Positions 1-7,751 of a stretch of 23,351 nt of DNA are shown piece by piece. The notes under the pieces are model-generated. The model made no database searches, was not told where the DNA came from, and saw nothing but the letters and a program-made list of their open reading frames with translations. This stretch comes from an uncultured Lachnospiraceae bacterium (GTDB lineage: Bacteria > Bacillota > Clostridia > Lachnospirales > Lachnospiraceae): positions 1-23,351 of the forward strand of contig CALGGH010000218.1 in NCBI GenBank assembly GCA_937916415.1, read 5' to 3'. Numbering within the stretch: position 1 is the first letter of the stretch; each line of letters starts with the position of its first letter. The position numbers and the translations under genes were made by a program.

Positions 1-51
1 TATGTTGTCATTACCCGCCATATTGTCTAAAAATTGAACAAATCCAGCCAT
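1..51 (-). CDS. 5' end of an unidentified CIS-cluster gene (partial)
   Basis: Seventeen codons run from an ATG at 51 off the left edge of the window. A GGTGAGG ribosome site lies about 7 bases upstream, and the start is 10 bases after the DUF6760 stop codon, so this is the next gene of the operon. The visible N-terminus begins MAGFVQFLDNMAGNDN. In Afp/PVC-type clusters the gene after the DUF6760 protein usually encodes a LysM baseplate protein, but the visible residues are too few and not typical of that family, so no product is assigned. Confidence 0.6.
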   Translation of the reverse strand, partial: MAGFVQFLDNMAGNDNI

Positions 52-61
52 TTACGATTCC

Positions 62-259
62 TCACCTGTTTGGTTTCATGTCCAGGATGCTTTTTTCTTT
101 ATTCTTATTGGAGGGATTGAGACTCTTGTTGATCTCGGATATCTCCGCACACCATCTTCGGCGTTCCGCGTGTGCGAGCTTCAGTACCTCCTCCGAGCCC
201 CAGTGGAAATAGTACGAAATGAACGACATCTCCCTGTAGAGCTCATCCTTGGGGTACAG
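62..259 (-). CDS. DUF6760 small CIS protein (Afp6-like position), probable CTG start
   Basis: The protein contains a compact motif, YPKDELYREMSFISYYFHW, followed by HAERRRWCAEI and INKSLN. I recognise this pattern from the small DUF6760 proteins found between tube and LysM genes in extracellular contractile injection clusters; their exact role is not established. The open frame reaches an ATG at 319, but that start lies 58 bases inside the upstream gene and adds 20 residues with no family counterpart. A CTG at 257-259 is preceded by a perfect AGGAGG (267-272) with a 7-base spacer, sits two bases after the upstream TGA, and puts the N-terminus next to the conserved YP. I therefore prefer the CTG start (65 residues); the ATG form (85 residues) remains possible. 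Confidence 0.8.
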   Translation of the reverse strand: MYPKDELYREMSFISYYFHWGSEEVLKLAHAERRRWCAEISEINKSLNPSNKNKEKSILDMKPNR

Positions 260-261
260 CC

Positions 262-624
262 TCAGCCCTCCTGCGTAAAATTTAGCGGCACCTCGAATAT
301 CTTGCCACAGTCGGGACATACGACTTCCATCGTGGGAGGCTCTATGTCGTTGATGCGCTGATACATGTCCTGCAAAAAAGCCAGGTCGGCGGTAAAGAGC
401 TGTTCTATCGTGGTCGCCGTCACCGCTTCCATGCCTTCGAGATCCGTTACCACCTTGCTGAGTATCACGATGGTCAGGTATGAAGGATTCGACAATACCC
501 TGGGGTCCCTGGTGGCCGAGATCTCGTCACCGGCCGTAGCCAGCCTCATGTGTCCGCGACGGTGAAGCTCTCCCGTCGAATCCATGTATCCCTTGGGTAA
601 GGTGAATTCATATACTGTATCCAT
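262..624 (-). CDS. CIS baseplate-hub assembly chaperone-like / tail assembly protein
   Basis: A 120-residue protein whose sequence (YEFTLPKGYMDSTGELHR, then HMRLATAGDEI, RDPRV and LFTADLAFLQDMYQRIN) matches the tail assembly protein, annotated as T4-family baseplate hub assembly chaperone, that follows the tube gene in many extracellular contractile injection clusters. It is expected to act in the cytoplasm during particle assembly. The C-terminus adds a CPDCG half zinc-knuckle. The frame extends to 651, but the ATG at 624 has an AGGAGG site with ideal spacing and fits the family start, so it was chosen. A 91-base gap holding a stable stem-loop separates it from the tube gene; the next gene begins two bases after its stop. 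Confidence 0.87.
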   Translation of the reverse strand: MDTVYEFTLPKGYMDSTGELHRRGHMRLATAGDEISATRDPRVLSNPSYLTIVILSKVVTDLEGMEAVTATTIEQLFTADLAFLQDMYQRINDIEPPTMEVVCPDCGKIFEVPLNFTQEG

Positions 625-668
625 GTCTGCCTCCTGATAGTTTGATCGCATTCATCTGCTTTATCTGA

Positions 669-692
669 CACAGGTGAGATGCCTCACCTGTG
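669..692 (-). promoter_or_regulatory. Perfect 10-bp stem-loop between tube and chaperone genes
   Basis: Two perfectly complementary 10-base arms (CACAGGTGAG at 669-678, CTCACCTGTG at 683-692) flank a four-base loop in the gap after the tube stop codon. In the transcribed (minus) direction there is no U-tract after the hairpin, so it does not look like a standard intrinsic terminator. It may stabilise the 3' end of the highly expressed sheath-tube message or attenuate transcription; both are inference. Confidence 0.6.
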
Positions 693-715
693 CCATAAAA
701 ACAGACAAATTTTAC

Positions 716-1216
716 TTAGTTGGGAATGATGAGTTCCTCATAAGCCAGCTCAACAGTCTCGATCGCCACGTCGGAATTCTTGGCGTCCAGATCGGGAGCC
801 GTATACTTGGTTACCCAGGCGTTGGTCAGCGTCCACTGCCTCGTGCCTGAAGCCGTTGATACGAGAGCCGAAGGAGAACCGGAGTTGATGTCGATCAGTT
901 CGATCGTAACGTTGTTACGAGGGATCTGGCCTCTGGTCTCACTCACACACTCCATTACCCACGTCTTGAAGGGGCTGGAAATGATGTAGCCCATCTTCAG
1001 GGTGACGTTGCCGTGCTTAACGAGTCCGGGAAGCTTGACCGGCGCAAGTGAACCGGCGTTGCCCTGACGGAACTCGATCACGTCTACTGTTGACTCGATT
1101 CCGGTTACCTCGCTGAATGCGGCAGTGCCTGCCACGCCGTCAACCGTCACGAGGAAGTTCATTTTAGTCAACGGGTATGCGGAGTTTTTGTCATTTTCAT
1201 ATGCTCCAGTAGCCAT
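716..1216 (-). CDS. CIS tail tube protein (T4 gp19 / Hcp-like)
   Basis: A 166-residue protein of the phage T4 gp19-like tail tube family, which stacks as hexameric rings to form the inner tube that the sheath drives out. Visible family features are the N-terminal KMNFLVTVDGVAG strand, FSEVTGIEST, EFRQGN, the KLPGLVKHGNVTLKMG segment and the C-terminal ETVELAYEEL strand. The start at 1216 has an AAGGAG site about nine bases upstream. It follows the sheath gene by 23 bases, the usual sheath-tube order, and is separated from the next gene by a strong stem-loop. Only one tube gene is present here, whereas Afp/PVC clusters carry several; other copies could lie outside the window. Confidence 0.95.
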   Translation of the reverse strand: MATGAYENDKNSAYPLTKMNFLVTVDGVAGTAAFSEVTGIESTVDVIEFRQGNAGSLAPVKLPGLVKHGNVTLKMGYIISSPFKTWVMECVSETRGQIPRNNVTIELIDINSGSPSALVSTASGTRQWTLTNAWVTKYTAPDLDAKNSDVAIETVELAYEELIIPN

Positions 1217-1239
1217 AATTCATGACTCCTTTCTATAGT

Positions 1240-2940
1240 TTATTCTTCAGAACCGCCGCCGGCTTCGGACGTATGCTGCGTAACACGGAATATCACGAAC
1301 TCAGCAGGACGGGACGGTGCTATACCAACGTTGCATATAAGTCTTCCGTTCATGATGTCGTCTCTTGACATCGTGGAAGGTCCGATCTCTACGAAATAAG
1401 CTTCGCCGGCAGAACCGCCTGCAAGCATTCCGTTCCTGAACAGGCCGTCCAGGAAGTTGGAGATCGTCTGGTTGACTCTCTGCCACAGCGTAGGATCGTT
1501 GGGTTCGAATACGACCCAGTTGGTATTGGCCTTGATGCTCTCTTCCACGAAGATGAACAGACGGCGTACGTTGACGTACTTGAACGCGCTGTTGCTCGAT
1601 GCCGTCCTGGCACCCCAGATGCGGATGCCCTGTCCGGGAAGATTGCGGATAAGGTTGATGCCTTCGGGATTGAGGACGTCCTGCTCGTCCTTGGTGTAGT
1701 TAACCGACAGGCCGGTACAGAAGATCGTCTCGTTGGCAGGTGCCTTGTGTACGCCGCGGGCGATGTCAGTCCTGGAGTAAACACCCATGACTGCTCCCGA
1801 CGGAGGAATGAAGTCAGCCTTGTTGGAGGATCTGTCAAATACCTGGATCCAAGGATGATACATTGCGCAGTAGGTTGAATCAACCATCTGCCTGTAGCCG
1901 ATCAGGTCTGCTGTCTTGTACAATTCCTTAGGCATGTCAAGCACTGCAAAACGGCTGTGCAGTCTCTCACAGTGAGCCACCAGGGCAACTACCACCTCAG
2001 GGATGGTGATGCCGGGGATGGCCATCATGCTGACTACGTTGTTCTCTTCGAATGCGGTAAGACCCGTGCGCTTGCCGGGGCCGCCGTCCTCTCCGATGAA
2101 GGTTGAAGCGTCAACCTTGGCCACGGATCCGTCGGTACCGCCCTCAAGCAGGAACATGCCGTCCGTAACTCCCTCGCCGAGGATGTCGGCTACGGGATTA
2201 CCGGCCTTCTTGGGCTGTGCGAATTCTACCTTCACGATGTCGCTGCCTGCCAGGCGTGAACCTGCGTAGCGGGGTGAATCGACGTTGAGGCTCAGCTCGC
2301 CGTAATTCTCTACGTCATCGCCAAATCTTACTGACATGTCGAAGTTGACAAGATACAGAAGCGACTTGGGAACGATGTCCGTATCAACCACGTTCTTGGG
2401 AAGCTCGTCCTCAAAGGTTATTTCCCTGTCAATGATGGTCTTGATCCTGGTGTAGGTTCCCTCGAACTCTACCAGGTCTCCCTCACGGAAACCGTCAAGG
2501 TTCTTTGCCTTGTAACCGGTGTCAGTCTTCTCAACCAGCTGCATCTTGTGTCTCTTGCTGGTGGAAAGCATGATCTGAACCTTGTTGCCCCACGTACCGG
2601 GACTGGAGGCCGTAACCTTCAGGATTCCCTTGGTAGCCGTTGCGGGCTTGGCGTCCTTGGGAGCCACGCGCATTACGTAGCAGCGGGTGCCGCCGTTATC
2701 AAAGAACTGTTCTACGCTGTTTGCCAGGAAGCGATACTCGCCGTATGCAAACTCAGATAAAAATCCGCCGAACTGCTGCTTGAAGCTGCGCATTGAAGTA
2801 ACAAGAAGCGGTGCTCCTTCAAGCGGGCCTTTTTCCGCAAGTCCTACGAAGCCGGCAGTGCTGGTGCCTACTCCCTCGATGCTGCGGGGCGAATTATCAT
2901 ATTCCTCGACGTATACGCCTGGGGATAAATACTCTGCCAT
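1240..2940 (-). CDS. CIS tail sheath protein
   Basis: A 566-residue tail sheath protein, the contractile outer cylinder of the injection machine. The N-terminus (YLSPGVYVEEYDNSPRSIEG, then TSTAGFVGLAEKGP) is the family hallmark. The central region contains the subtilisin-like sheath core (MMAIPGITIPEVVVALVAHC, then HPWIQVFD and PSGAVMGVYSRTD). The C-terminal domain (GIRIWGARTASSN, YVNVRRLFIFVEESI, then NVGIAPSRPAEFVIFRV) supplies the inter-subunit strand exchange known for contractile sheaths. A GAGAGG ribosome site precedes the ATG at 2940. It lies 24 bases after the PAAR-like gene and 23 before the tube gene. A single sheath gene here contrasts with the several paralogues of Afp/PVC clusters. 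Confidence 0.97.
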   Translation of the reverse strand: MAEYLSPGVYVEEYDNSPRSIEGVGTSTAGFVGLAEKGPLEGAPLLVTSMRSFKQQFGGFLSEFAYGEYRFLANSVEQFFDNGGTRCYVMRVAPKDAKPATATKGILKVTASSPGTWGNKVQIMLSTSKRHKMQLVEKTDTGYKAKNLDGFREGDLVEFEGTYTRIKTIIDREITFEDELPKNVVDTDIVPKSLLYLVNFDMSVRFGDDVENYGELSLNVDSPRYAGSRLAGSDIVKVEFAQPKKAGNPVADILGEGVTDGMFLLEGGTDGSVAKVDASTFIGEDGGPGKRTGLTAFEENNVVSMMAIPGITIPEVVVALVAHCERLHSRFAVLDMPKELYKTADLIGYRQMVDSTYCAMYHPWIQVFDRSSNKADFIPPSGAVMGVYSRTDIARGVHKAPANETIFCTGLSVNYTKDEQDVLNPEGINLIRNLPGQGIRIWGARTASSNSAFKYVNVRRLFIFVEESIKANTNWVVFEPNDPTLWQRVNQTISNFLDGLFRNGMLAGGSAGEAYFVEIGPSTMSRDDIMNGRLICNVGIAPSRPAEFVIFRVTQHTSEAGGGSEE

Positions 2941-2964
2941 ATACTTTACCTCTCTTCAAATGTT

Positions 2965-3354
2965 TTAAGTTGCCGTCACCTTGACTTGTCCGGGCACGGT
3001 GATGGATATCGATCCTGCATATCCGCATATCAGCTTGCAGTCATTGGTCAGACACGGCTTGCCGTCTATCAGGACCTTAGGCTTGGTGGGGATCCAGGTT
3101 CCCGCCGGCACGGGAGTGCACGGCTGCGGAGTAAGGACTCCCAGGGCTGCTGCGGTAGCAGATGCAACGGCCGGATTTGCCAGCGAGGTACACATCGCGA
3201 AGGGACCTACGTTGACCATGCCCTGACTGTCCTGAATGGTTGCCGCGGGCTTGCCCTCCGTCAGCACCTTTCCCTGCGAAGTCACCTTCACCGGGGCCGG
3301 GGCCGTCCCCATCGTGCACATTGCGGTTCCTCCTACCGCCACAAGATTACTCAT
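2965..3354 (-). CDS. PAAR-like spike-tip protein (DUF4280)
   Basis: A 129-residue protein of the DUF4280 PAAR-like family. Such proteins are thought to cap the spike of contractile systems and sharpen it or carry effectors. Visible features are the repeated Ala/Gly-Met-Cys segments near residues 12 and 53, the PCTPVPAGTW motif and the C-terminal KPCLTNDCKLICGYAGSISI ending in VPGQ, giving spaced cysteines that could bind a metal. The ATG at 3354 overlaps the end of the upstream gene by eight bases, with a GAGG site nine bases before it, so translation is probably coupled. Its position directly before the sheath is unusual: PAAR genes normally sit next to the spike and gp25 genes. No extra effector domain is attached. 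Confidence 0.87.
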   Translation of the reverse strand: MSNLVAVGGTAMCTMGTAPAPVKVTSQGKVLTEGKPAATIQDSQGMVNVGPFAMCTSLANPAVASATAAALGVLTPQPCTPVPAGTWIPTKPKVLIDGKPCLTNDCKLICGYAGSISITVPGQVKVTAT

Positions 3355-4180
3355 CCTTCTTTACCTCTTCTTCACTCTTTGCCTGAACGTCGTCAGCAGG
3401 TGGCTTTAGTACCTTAGTTGCTCCTGCCAGGAGATCGATCTCTCCGGATTCGAGACGAAAGTCAATGGGTCTGAAGTATTCATGCTTGCCTGCCTCAAAG
3501 CGGAGCAGGTAAGGCAGATGACTGGCGTCATCCCTGACCTTCAGAACGAACGCCCCCTTGGGGCCCGCCCTGCCGTAAATGATACGGCATACCTTGTCAT
3601 TCGTCTTGTGTTCGTCCTTGAGCCGTTCCCTTAGGACAACTTGCGTTGGTGTCTGTGTTTCCTTAACCTCAAACACCTCATAGCGCGTTCCGTCTTCCGA
3701 CGCCAATGCATAACGCATGTTTTCCAGAACTACCTTGCTGCCGGCCGTCTTGGGCAGGAGACTCATGGATATGACTCCTCTCCTCTCCACCACCTCATGG
3801 AAGCCGCACAAGGGTCGTTCTATGGCGATCGCCTCGATGGAAGTCAGCTTGGAAAGGGTTCCATTGATCTGCAGTACCGAGCCTGCCGTACGGTTTTTCT
3901 CTGACGGCATCAGGAAAACGTCTAACATTGGAAGCTTCGGATTAAGCGTCTCGTAGCTGATCGGTACGTCTTCTTCGTCAAATCCCCGGGCGTATACGTG
4001 AAGTACGAAATCTTTTCTGTCTTCACCCGTCAGGACCCATATGCCGCTGCCCTTGTTCATGGGCGTAAGCAGGGTTCCATCCCTTGACAGCCGGACGTCC
4101 CTCTCTTCAAGCGATCTGCCTGTCGTTGTGTCGATTAGCCGGACCGCAAGTGCGAGACACGCTCTGATCACTGTTGTCAC
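3347..4180 (-). CDS. Unrecognised beta-rich protein of the CIS operon
   Basis: A 277-residue protein I do not recognise. The first 90 residues (ALAVRLIDTTTGRSLEERDV, then KGSGIWVLTG and DFVLHVYARGF) resemble an Ig-like or carboxypeptidase-regulatory-type beta sandwich. The remainder is beta-rich with a Lys/Glu-rich tail. There is no signal peptide or membrane segment, so it is probably cytoplasmic or part of the particle. The start is a GTG at 4180 with an AAGGAGG site 11 bases upstream, and it lies eight bases after the DUF4255 gene. Its end overlaps the PAAR-like start. Its place between DUF4255 and the spike tip suggests a structural or assembly role, but that is inference from context only. 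Confidence 0.75.
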   Translation of the reverse strand: MTTVIRACLALAVRLIDTTTGRSLEERDVRLSRDGTLLTPMNKGSGIWVLTGEDRKDFVLHVYARGFDEEDVPISYETLNPKLPMLDVFLMPSEKNRTAGSVLQINGTLSKLTSIEAIAIERPLCGFHEVVERRGVISMSLLPKTAGSKVVLENMRYALASEDGTRYEVFEVKETQTPTQVVLRERLKDEHKTNDKVCRIIYGRAGPKGAFVLKVRDDASHLPYLLRFEAGKHEYFRPIDFRLESGEIDLLAGATKVLKPPADDVQAKSEEEVKKDE

Positions 4181-4188
4181 GTGGATCT

Positions 4189-4779
4189 CTACCTCCTTTC
4201 CTCACCTGTGATGTCCAAACCAAAGCTCGCATCCGTAACAAGCGGCGTCTCGATGATCTCTCCGCTTGACAGGTAGACGGGTGCCGCCCTGTAAAACAGG
4301 CTGATCTGATAAGGCTTGCTGATCGCCTGCCACACCCTGACCTTTTCCTCCAGACTTATCTTCGCCTGAGACAGTACTATCGGAGGTTCCTGCGTGTCGA
4401 GCCAGTTTTGGAGTTCATTGGGCCTCACGGAACTGTTGTCGTTCACGATCTGCGCTATGCGCCCAATGATCTTTTGTATATCCGGATCCTTCAGGCCCAT
4501 CTGGCCGGATCCGTTGATAAAGACCATATAATATAATGCATATGGTCTGGGCGGACGTGATAACTGTGCCTGTCCTCTCTGAACGTATCTGGGCGTCGTG
4601 ACCTCCACGTCCTCACGGATGTCGTAAAGGTATAAGCCCACGATATAGTCAACGTCCTGTGAAAGGGGAGATGAAATCTCTATGTTGTTCGGAGACGGAA
4701 TGGGCTCCGGACACATCTTCTCACGCAACGTCTTGATGATGTATGCACTTACGTCTGAAATAATAGGATAATCTGCCAT
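4189..4779 (-). CDS. DUF4255 / Pvc16-like CIS tail terminator protein
   Basis: A 196-residue protein of the DUF4255 family, which includes Pvc16/Afp16, the protein that caps the tube and sheath and sets particle length. Diagnostic stretches are PIISDVSAYIIKTLREKM, DYIVGLYLYDIRED, the arginine/proline-rich LSRPPRPYALYYMV, then a helical region, and QISLFYRAAPVYLSSGEI with PLVTDASFG near the end. The frame extends to a TTG at 4785, but the ATG at 4779 has a GGGAG site seven bases upstream and was preferred. A 50-base gap with a possible hairpin separates it from the 973-residue gene. It is the first particle gene after the membrane module. Confidence 0.9.
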   Translation of the reverse strand: MADYPIISDVSAYIIKTLREKMCPEPIPSPNNIEISSPLSQDVDYIVGLYLYDIREDVEVTTPRYVQRGQAQLSRPPRPYALYYMVFINGSGQMGLKDPDIQKIIGRIAQIVNDNSSVRPNELQNWLDTQEPPIVLSQAKISLEEKVRVWQAISKPYQISLFYRAAPVYLSSGEIIETPLVTDASFGLDITGEERR

Positions 4780-4791
4780 GATCAATCTCCC

Positions 4792-4824
4792 ATGCGGTCA
4801 GGCCATGCGTTTGCCATGCCGCAT
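4792..4824 (-). promoter_or_regulatory. Possible hairpin between envelope module and particle genes
   Basis: Six-base arms (ATGCGG at 4792-4797 and CCGCAT at 4819-4824) enclose a second short GGC/GCC pairing and a nine-base loop in the 50-base gap before the DUF4255 gene. There is no U-tract, so it is not an intrinsic terminator. It could be a processing or attenuation site, but the stem is short. Confidence 0.25.
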
Positions 4825-4829
4825 ACTGT

Positions 4830-7751
4830 TTAACCCTCGCCGCCTATGGCTGCCCTCATCTCCTGTACGTATTCCGCAACCGCGGCCTGCATCGGCCCCG
4901 TGAGGCACAACGCATTCCGGCTGTTGTATATGTACTCTGCAGTGCAGTCAAAGTATCTGGATGAATCGGTTTCACCGATGAACAGTTCTCCCTGGTAAAC
5001 CACGCTGTCGGTGATCTGTTCGGGTTCTGATTCGGTGCTTCCGTTGTACATCCGGTCGCTGCCCCTCTTGAATATGTATGCCTTGCTGCCGCTGGTCATC
5101 GTGCCGGTGGCCTTGGTCTCATCATAGAAGTACCTGTAGGAGCTGACGTTCGACAGGGTGCGCAGGTTTACGTATTCAATGGCCTGATTCGATTCATACT
5201 GCTGATATATGTATCCGCTTCCCCTGACCAAAAGCATGTTGGCAAGCCTCTGTGCCGCATCGCCCGCGGTGGTCAGGCCGCCCCTGGCGAGCTGTGACAT
5301 GGTGGCCGTGGCTATCACCAGTTCCCTGTCATCCATCTCGTCAAAGCTCTTGCCGAAGAGACTTGACAACAGGTCAAGCAGGGCATCTGCCGAAGTACCG
5401 ATTCCCGATCCGGAGCCTGAGCCTGAGCCGTCACCTCCCATGGAATCCTTCGCTTCTTTGAGTCCCTTGAGGGTGGAGGCCGAAGCGCCGCTGGCAGCAG
5501 CCTTGTCAATCAGGTCATCAAGCGCATCCTCCGCGCCGACTGCCGCCAGGGCATCTGCTATGCCGTCCAGGTCAGCGTTAGCGTCATCCGCAAGCTTGTC
5601 CATCGCCTTGTCCACAAGTGAGCCGGCCAGGTCATTCATGGATCCGTCCAGGCCGTTGCCGGAGCCCGATCCGCTGCCCGATCCCGAACCGCTGCCCGAG
5701 CCCGAACCATTGCCCGAACCGTCGCCGGATCCTGAGCCGTCACCCGATCCCGAACCGCTGCCCGAGCCGTAGGCATCAGCTATGTCCTGATCCACCGCGG
5801 CTATGAGGGCATCATACTGAGCCGCTCCTGCCAGGTCATTGTCATCCAGTGCCTGGTCCCTCTTGGACTGCAGCTGGGCCTTCTTATCCTTAAGCCTGTC
5901 CAGGTCGGACTTAAGGCTTTCATCCGAGTCTATGATCCTCTGCGCCTCTTCCCTGAGCCATACTACGTGAGCTTCGATCGAAGAAGTGGCATAGGGCTTG
6001 AAATCATCGCCTGCCACTGAGGACTTCATGGCTTCGGTCACGTCTATCCTCTGGTATACGAACTCCAGTGCGTTGGCCGCGGTGTCCCTCATCCTGACCG
6101 CGCTGATCAGGAACTGGAGCATGGATCTGTCTGATTCGAGGGCGTCCTTTTGGTCATTCAGCGAGGTGCTCCTGGCCGCCTCGGTGGACAGTGAGGCGTA
6201 GTCGGAATTAACTCCGGCCGCCGCGTTGCCAAAATACTTCTGCGATCCCAGGTCTATCAGGCTGCTCTGCAGGAGTCCCAGCTCCCCGGACTTGTCGATC
6301 ACCTTGTTGTCACGAATGTTGGTCACGTGCTTCAGCATCGTGATCGGTCCGCCCAGACTGTCGGCTGTGGATTCCTCTATGACCTGGGTGCTGTATTCAA
6401 ATTCGGCATGCCCCAGTACGTCGTCCTTGTCCATCAGGCTCTTGGACTGATACGAGGAGTAGCTTTCCGAGCAGTTGCTCATGCAGTCGCCTATTGCTTC
6501 CAGCAGCGAAGAGTCGGCATTAAAGGGATATTCCTGCGGAGTCTTGCTGTCATATTCGTAATCGTCATCGCCCGCATTGGCCTCCTCGGCCCTCTGGCGC
6601 CGTCTGGTCTCAGCCGTGTCCAGCACGGTCCACCATCCGTCGGAATTGACGCCGATGCCAAGCCTGCTGAAGAACGTCCGGAGCCATGGAAATGCCAGAT
6701 ACATCGTGCTGGCTCCCGAATCTCGCTGCAGTGAATCCTCAAGTTCGGTCACGTAGTTCGGATCGGAGGAGCTGGCCTCGCTGTCATCCGAGGAATCCTT
6801 GAAGTCGCCCGAAGGAGTATAGTAGGTTCCGGTAGAGAGCGTATACAGCGTGTTCAGCAGGTTTACGTCCAGTTCGGAGAGCCTCTCCATTACGAGTGAC
6901 CTGCGCCTGCTGTCCACCTTTTCCATCAATCCGTATACCAGGTCTGCCTCATCATCCTTTTCGGCCGCCTTGAGGTTGACGTAGAGATTGTTGAGCTTGG
7001 TGAGCTGCTCGTCGCATTTGTTCGTCTCCTCGTCCCTTAAGTCAAGCGAGAAGAACGTGGAGAGCAGCTGATAATAATACACGTCGCTGCGCAGGTTGCC
7101 GCTATCCTCCGAATTGCGGTTCTTGAGGAAATCCTCCTGCGAAATGCTCTGCGCGGACTCAGACATCGTATACTGGTTCCAGAGCGGCTCGAGCTCCGGC
7201 AGCTTGGACAGGTCATAGGGATCCGGAATGTCAAAGGGATTGATCCCGGCCAGTGTCTTGGCATCCTTGAGCACGCCGTCAGCCCCGGCATAATACTCCA
7301 CGTAGAGGGGATCTATCTCCGCCTCGGAGACCGGATTTCCCTCGTAGGAAATGCCCTTGACGCCGTTATCCACGTCGCCTATGTTGAACCACTGTCCGTC
7401 CGAGAGTTCACTCTTGTAATACATCTCATCCTGTCCGGACTGTGAGGCAGACGTCTTGGCCTTGTCGTACAGCTGCTCGGTCAGCGCATCCTTATGTATG
7501 ATATACGTACCTATGAAGAGCACCGAGTCCTCGACCTGCGTACTGGTCTTAAACGTAGAGTAGACCACGGCATCATCGGGGTTAAAAAGGGCATTTGCCA
7601 CCAGGCCCCTGTTGGCGAAGATGGCTATTCCGCCTGCCAGGAGCAGGCCCGCCACCAATATCCCGGCGGTTCTTAAAACCTTGATCCGCAAACCGGTTTC
7701 TGCCTTTGTCTCTCTTGAAGTTTTATTGTTTTTGTTGATCTTCATAATCAT
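4830..7751 (-). CDS. Large membrane-anchored extracytoplasmic protein with Gly-Ser linkers
   Basis: A 973-residue protein with a basic, Lys/Asn-rich N-terminus and one membrane helix (about residues 26-46, AGILVAGLLLAGGIAIFA), which places the rest outside the membrane. The body is acidic and helix-rich with no family I can name. A coiled coil (about residues 600-655) leads into a pure Gly/Ser/Asp/Asn spacer (about 659-697), a helical acidic segment, and a second Gly-Ser spacer (about 770-785). The C-terminus is a separate, probably folded domain containing YIYQQYESNQAIEYVNLRTL. The start overlaps the upstream stop in an ATGA; an alternative ATG lies two codons in (7745). Its position suggests a surface or wall-spanning partner of the TolC-like protein encoded just before it. 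Function unknown. Confidence 0.85.
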   Translation of the reverse strand: MIMKINKNNKTSRETKAETGLRIKVLRTAGILVAGLLLAGGIAIFANRGLVANALFNPDDAVVYSTFKTSTQVEDSVLFIGTYIIHKDALTEQLYDKAKTSASQSGQDEMYYKSELSDGQWFNIGDVDNGVKGISYEGNPVSEAEIDPLYVEYYAGADGVLKDAKTLAGINPFDIPDPYDLSKLPELEPLWNQYTMSESAQSISQEDFLKNRNSEDSGNLRSDVYYYQLLSTFFSLDLRDEETNKCDEQLTKLNNLYVNLKAAEKDDEADLVYGLMEKVDSRRRSLVMERLSELDVNLLNTLYTLSTGTYYTPSGDFKDSSDDSEASSSDPNYVTELEDSLQRDSGASTMYLAFPWLRTFFSRLGIGVNSDGWWTVLDTAETRRRQRAEEANAGDDDYEYDSKTPQEYPFNADSSLLEAIGDCMSNCSESYSSYQSKSLMDKDDVLGHAEFEYSTQVIEESTADSLGGPITMLKHVTNIRDNKVIDKSGELGLLQSSLIDLGSQKYFGNAAAGVNSDYASLSTEAARSTSLNDQKDALESDRSMLQFLISAVRMRDTAANALEFVYQRIDVTEAMKSSVAGDDFKPYATSSIEAHVVWLREEAQRIIDSDESLKSDLDRLKDKKAQLQSKRDQALDDNDLAGAAQYDALIAAVDQDIADAYGSGSGSGSGDGSGSGDGSGNGSGSGSGSGSGSGSGSGNGLDGSMNDLAGSLVDKAMDKLADDANADLDGIADALAAVGAEDALDDLIDKAAASGASASTLKGLKEAKDSMGGDGSGSGSGSGIGTSADALLDLLSSLFGKSFDEMDDRELVIATATMSQLARGGLTTAGDAAQRLANMLLVRGSGYIYQQYESNQAIEYVNLRTLSNVSSYRYFYDETKATGTMTSGSKAYIFKRGSDRMYNGSTESEPEQITDSVVYQGELFIGETDSSRYFDCTAEYIYNSRNALCLTGPMQAAVAEYVQEMRAAIGGEG
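5656..5773 (-). repeat. Gly-Ser coding tandem repeat
   Basis: Degenerate six-base units (GGCTCG, GGATCC, GGCAGC types) repeat for about 118 bases and encode the main Gly-Ser/Asp/Asn spacer of the 973-residue protein. Synonymous variation between units suggests the tract is maintained as a flexible linker rather than being a very recent expansion. Slippage could still change its length without shifting the frame. Confidence 0.8.

Noticed and set aside
669..692. Reading the strong stem-loop as an ordinary Rho-independent terminator
   Set aside because: In the transcribed direction the sequence after the stem is mixed, without a run of U, and CIS genes continue downstream.
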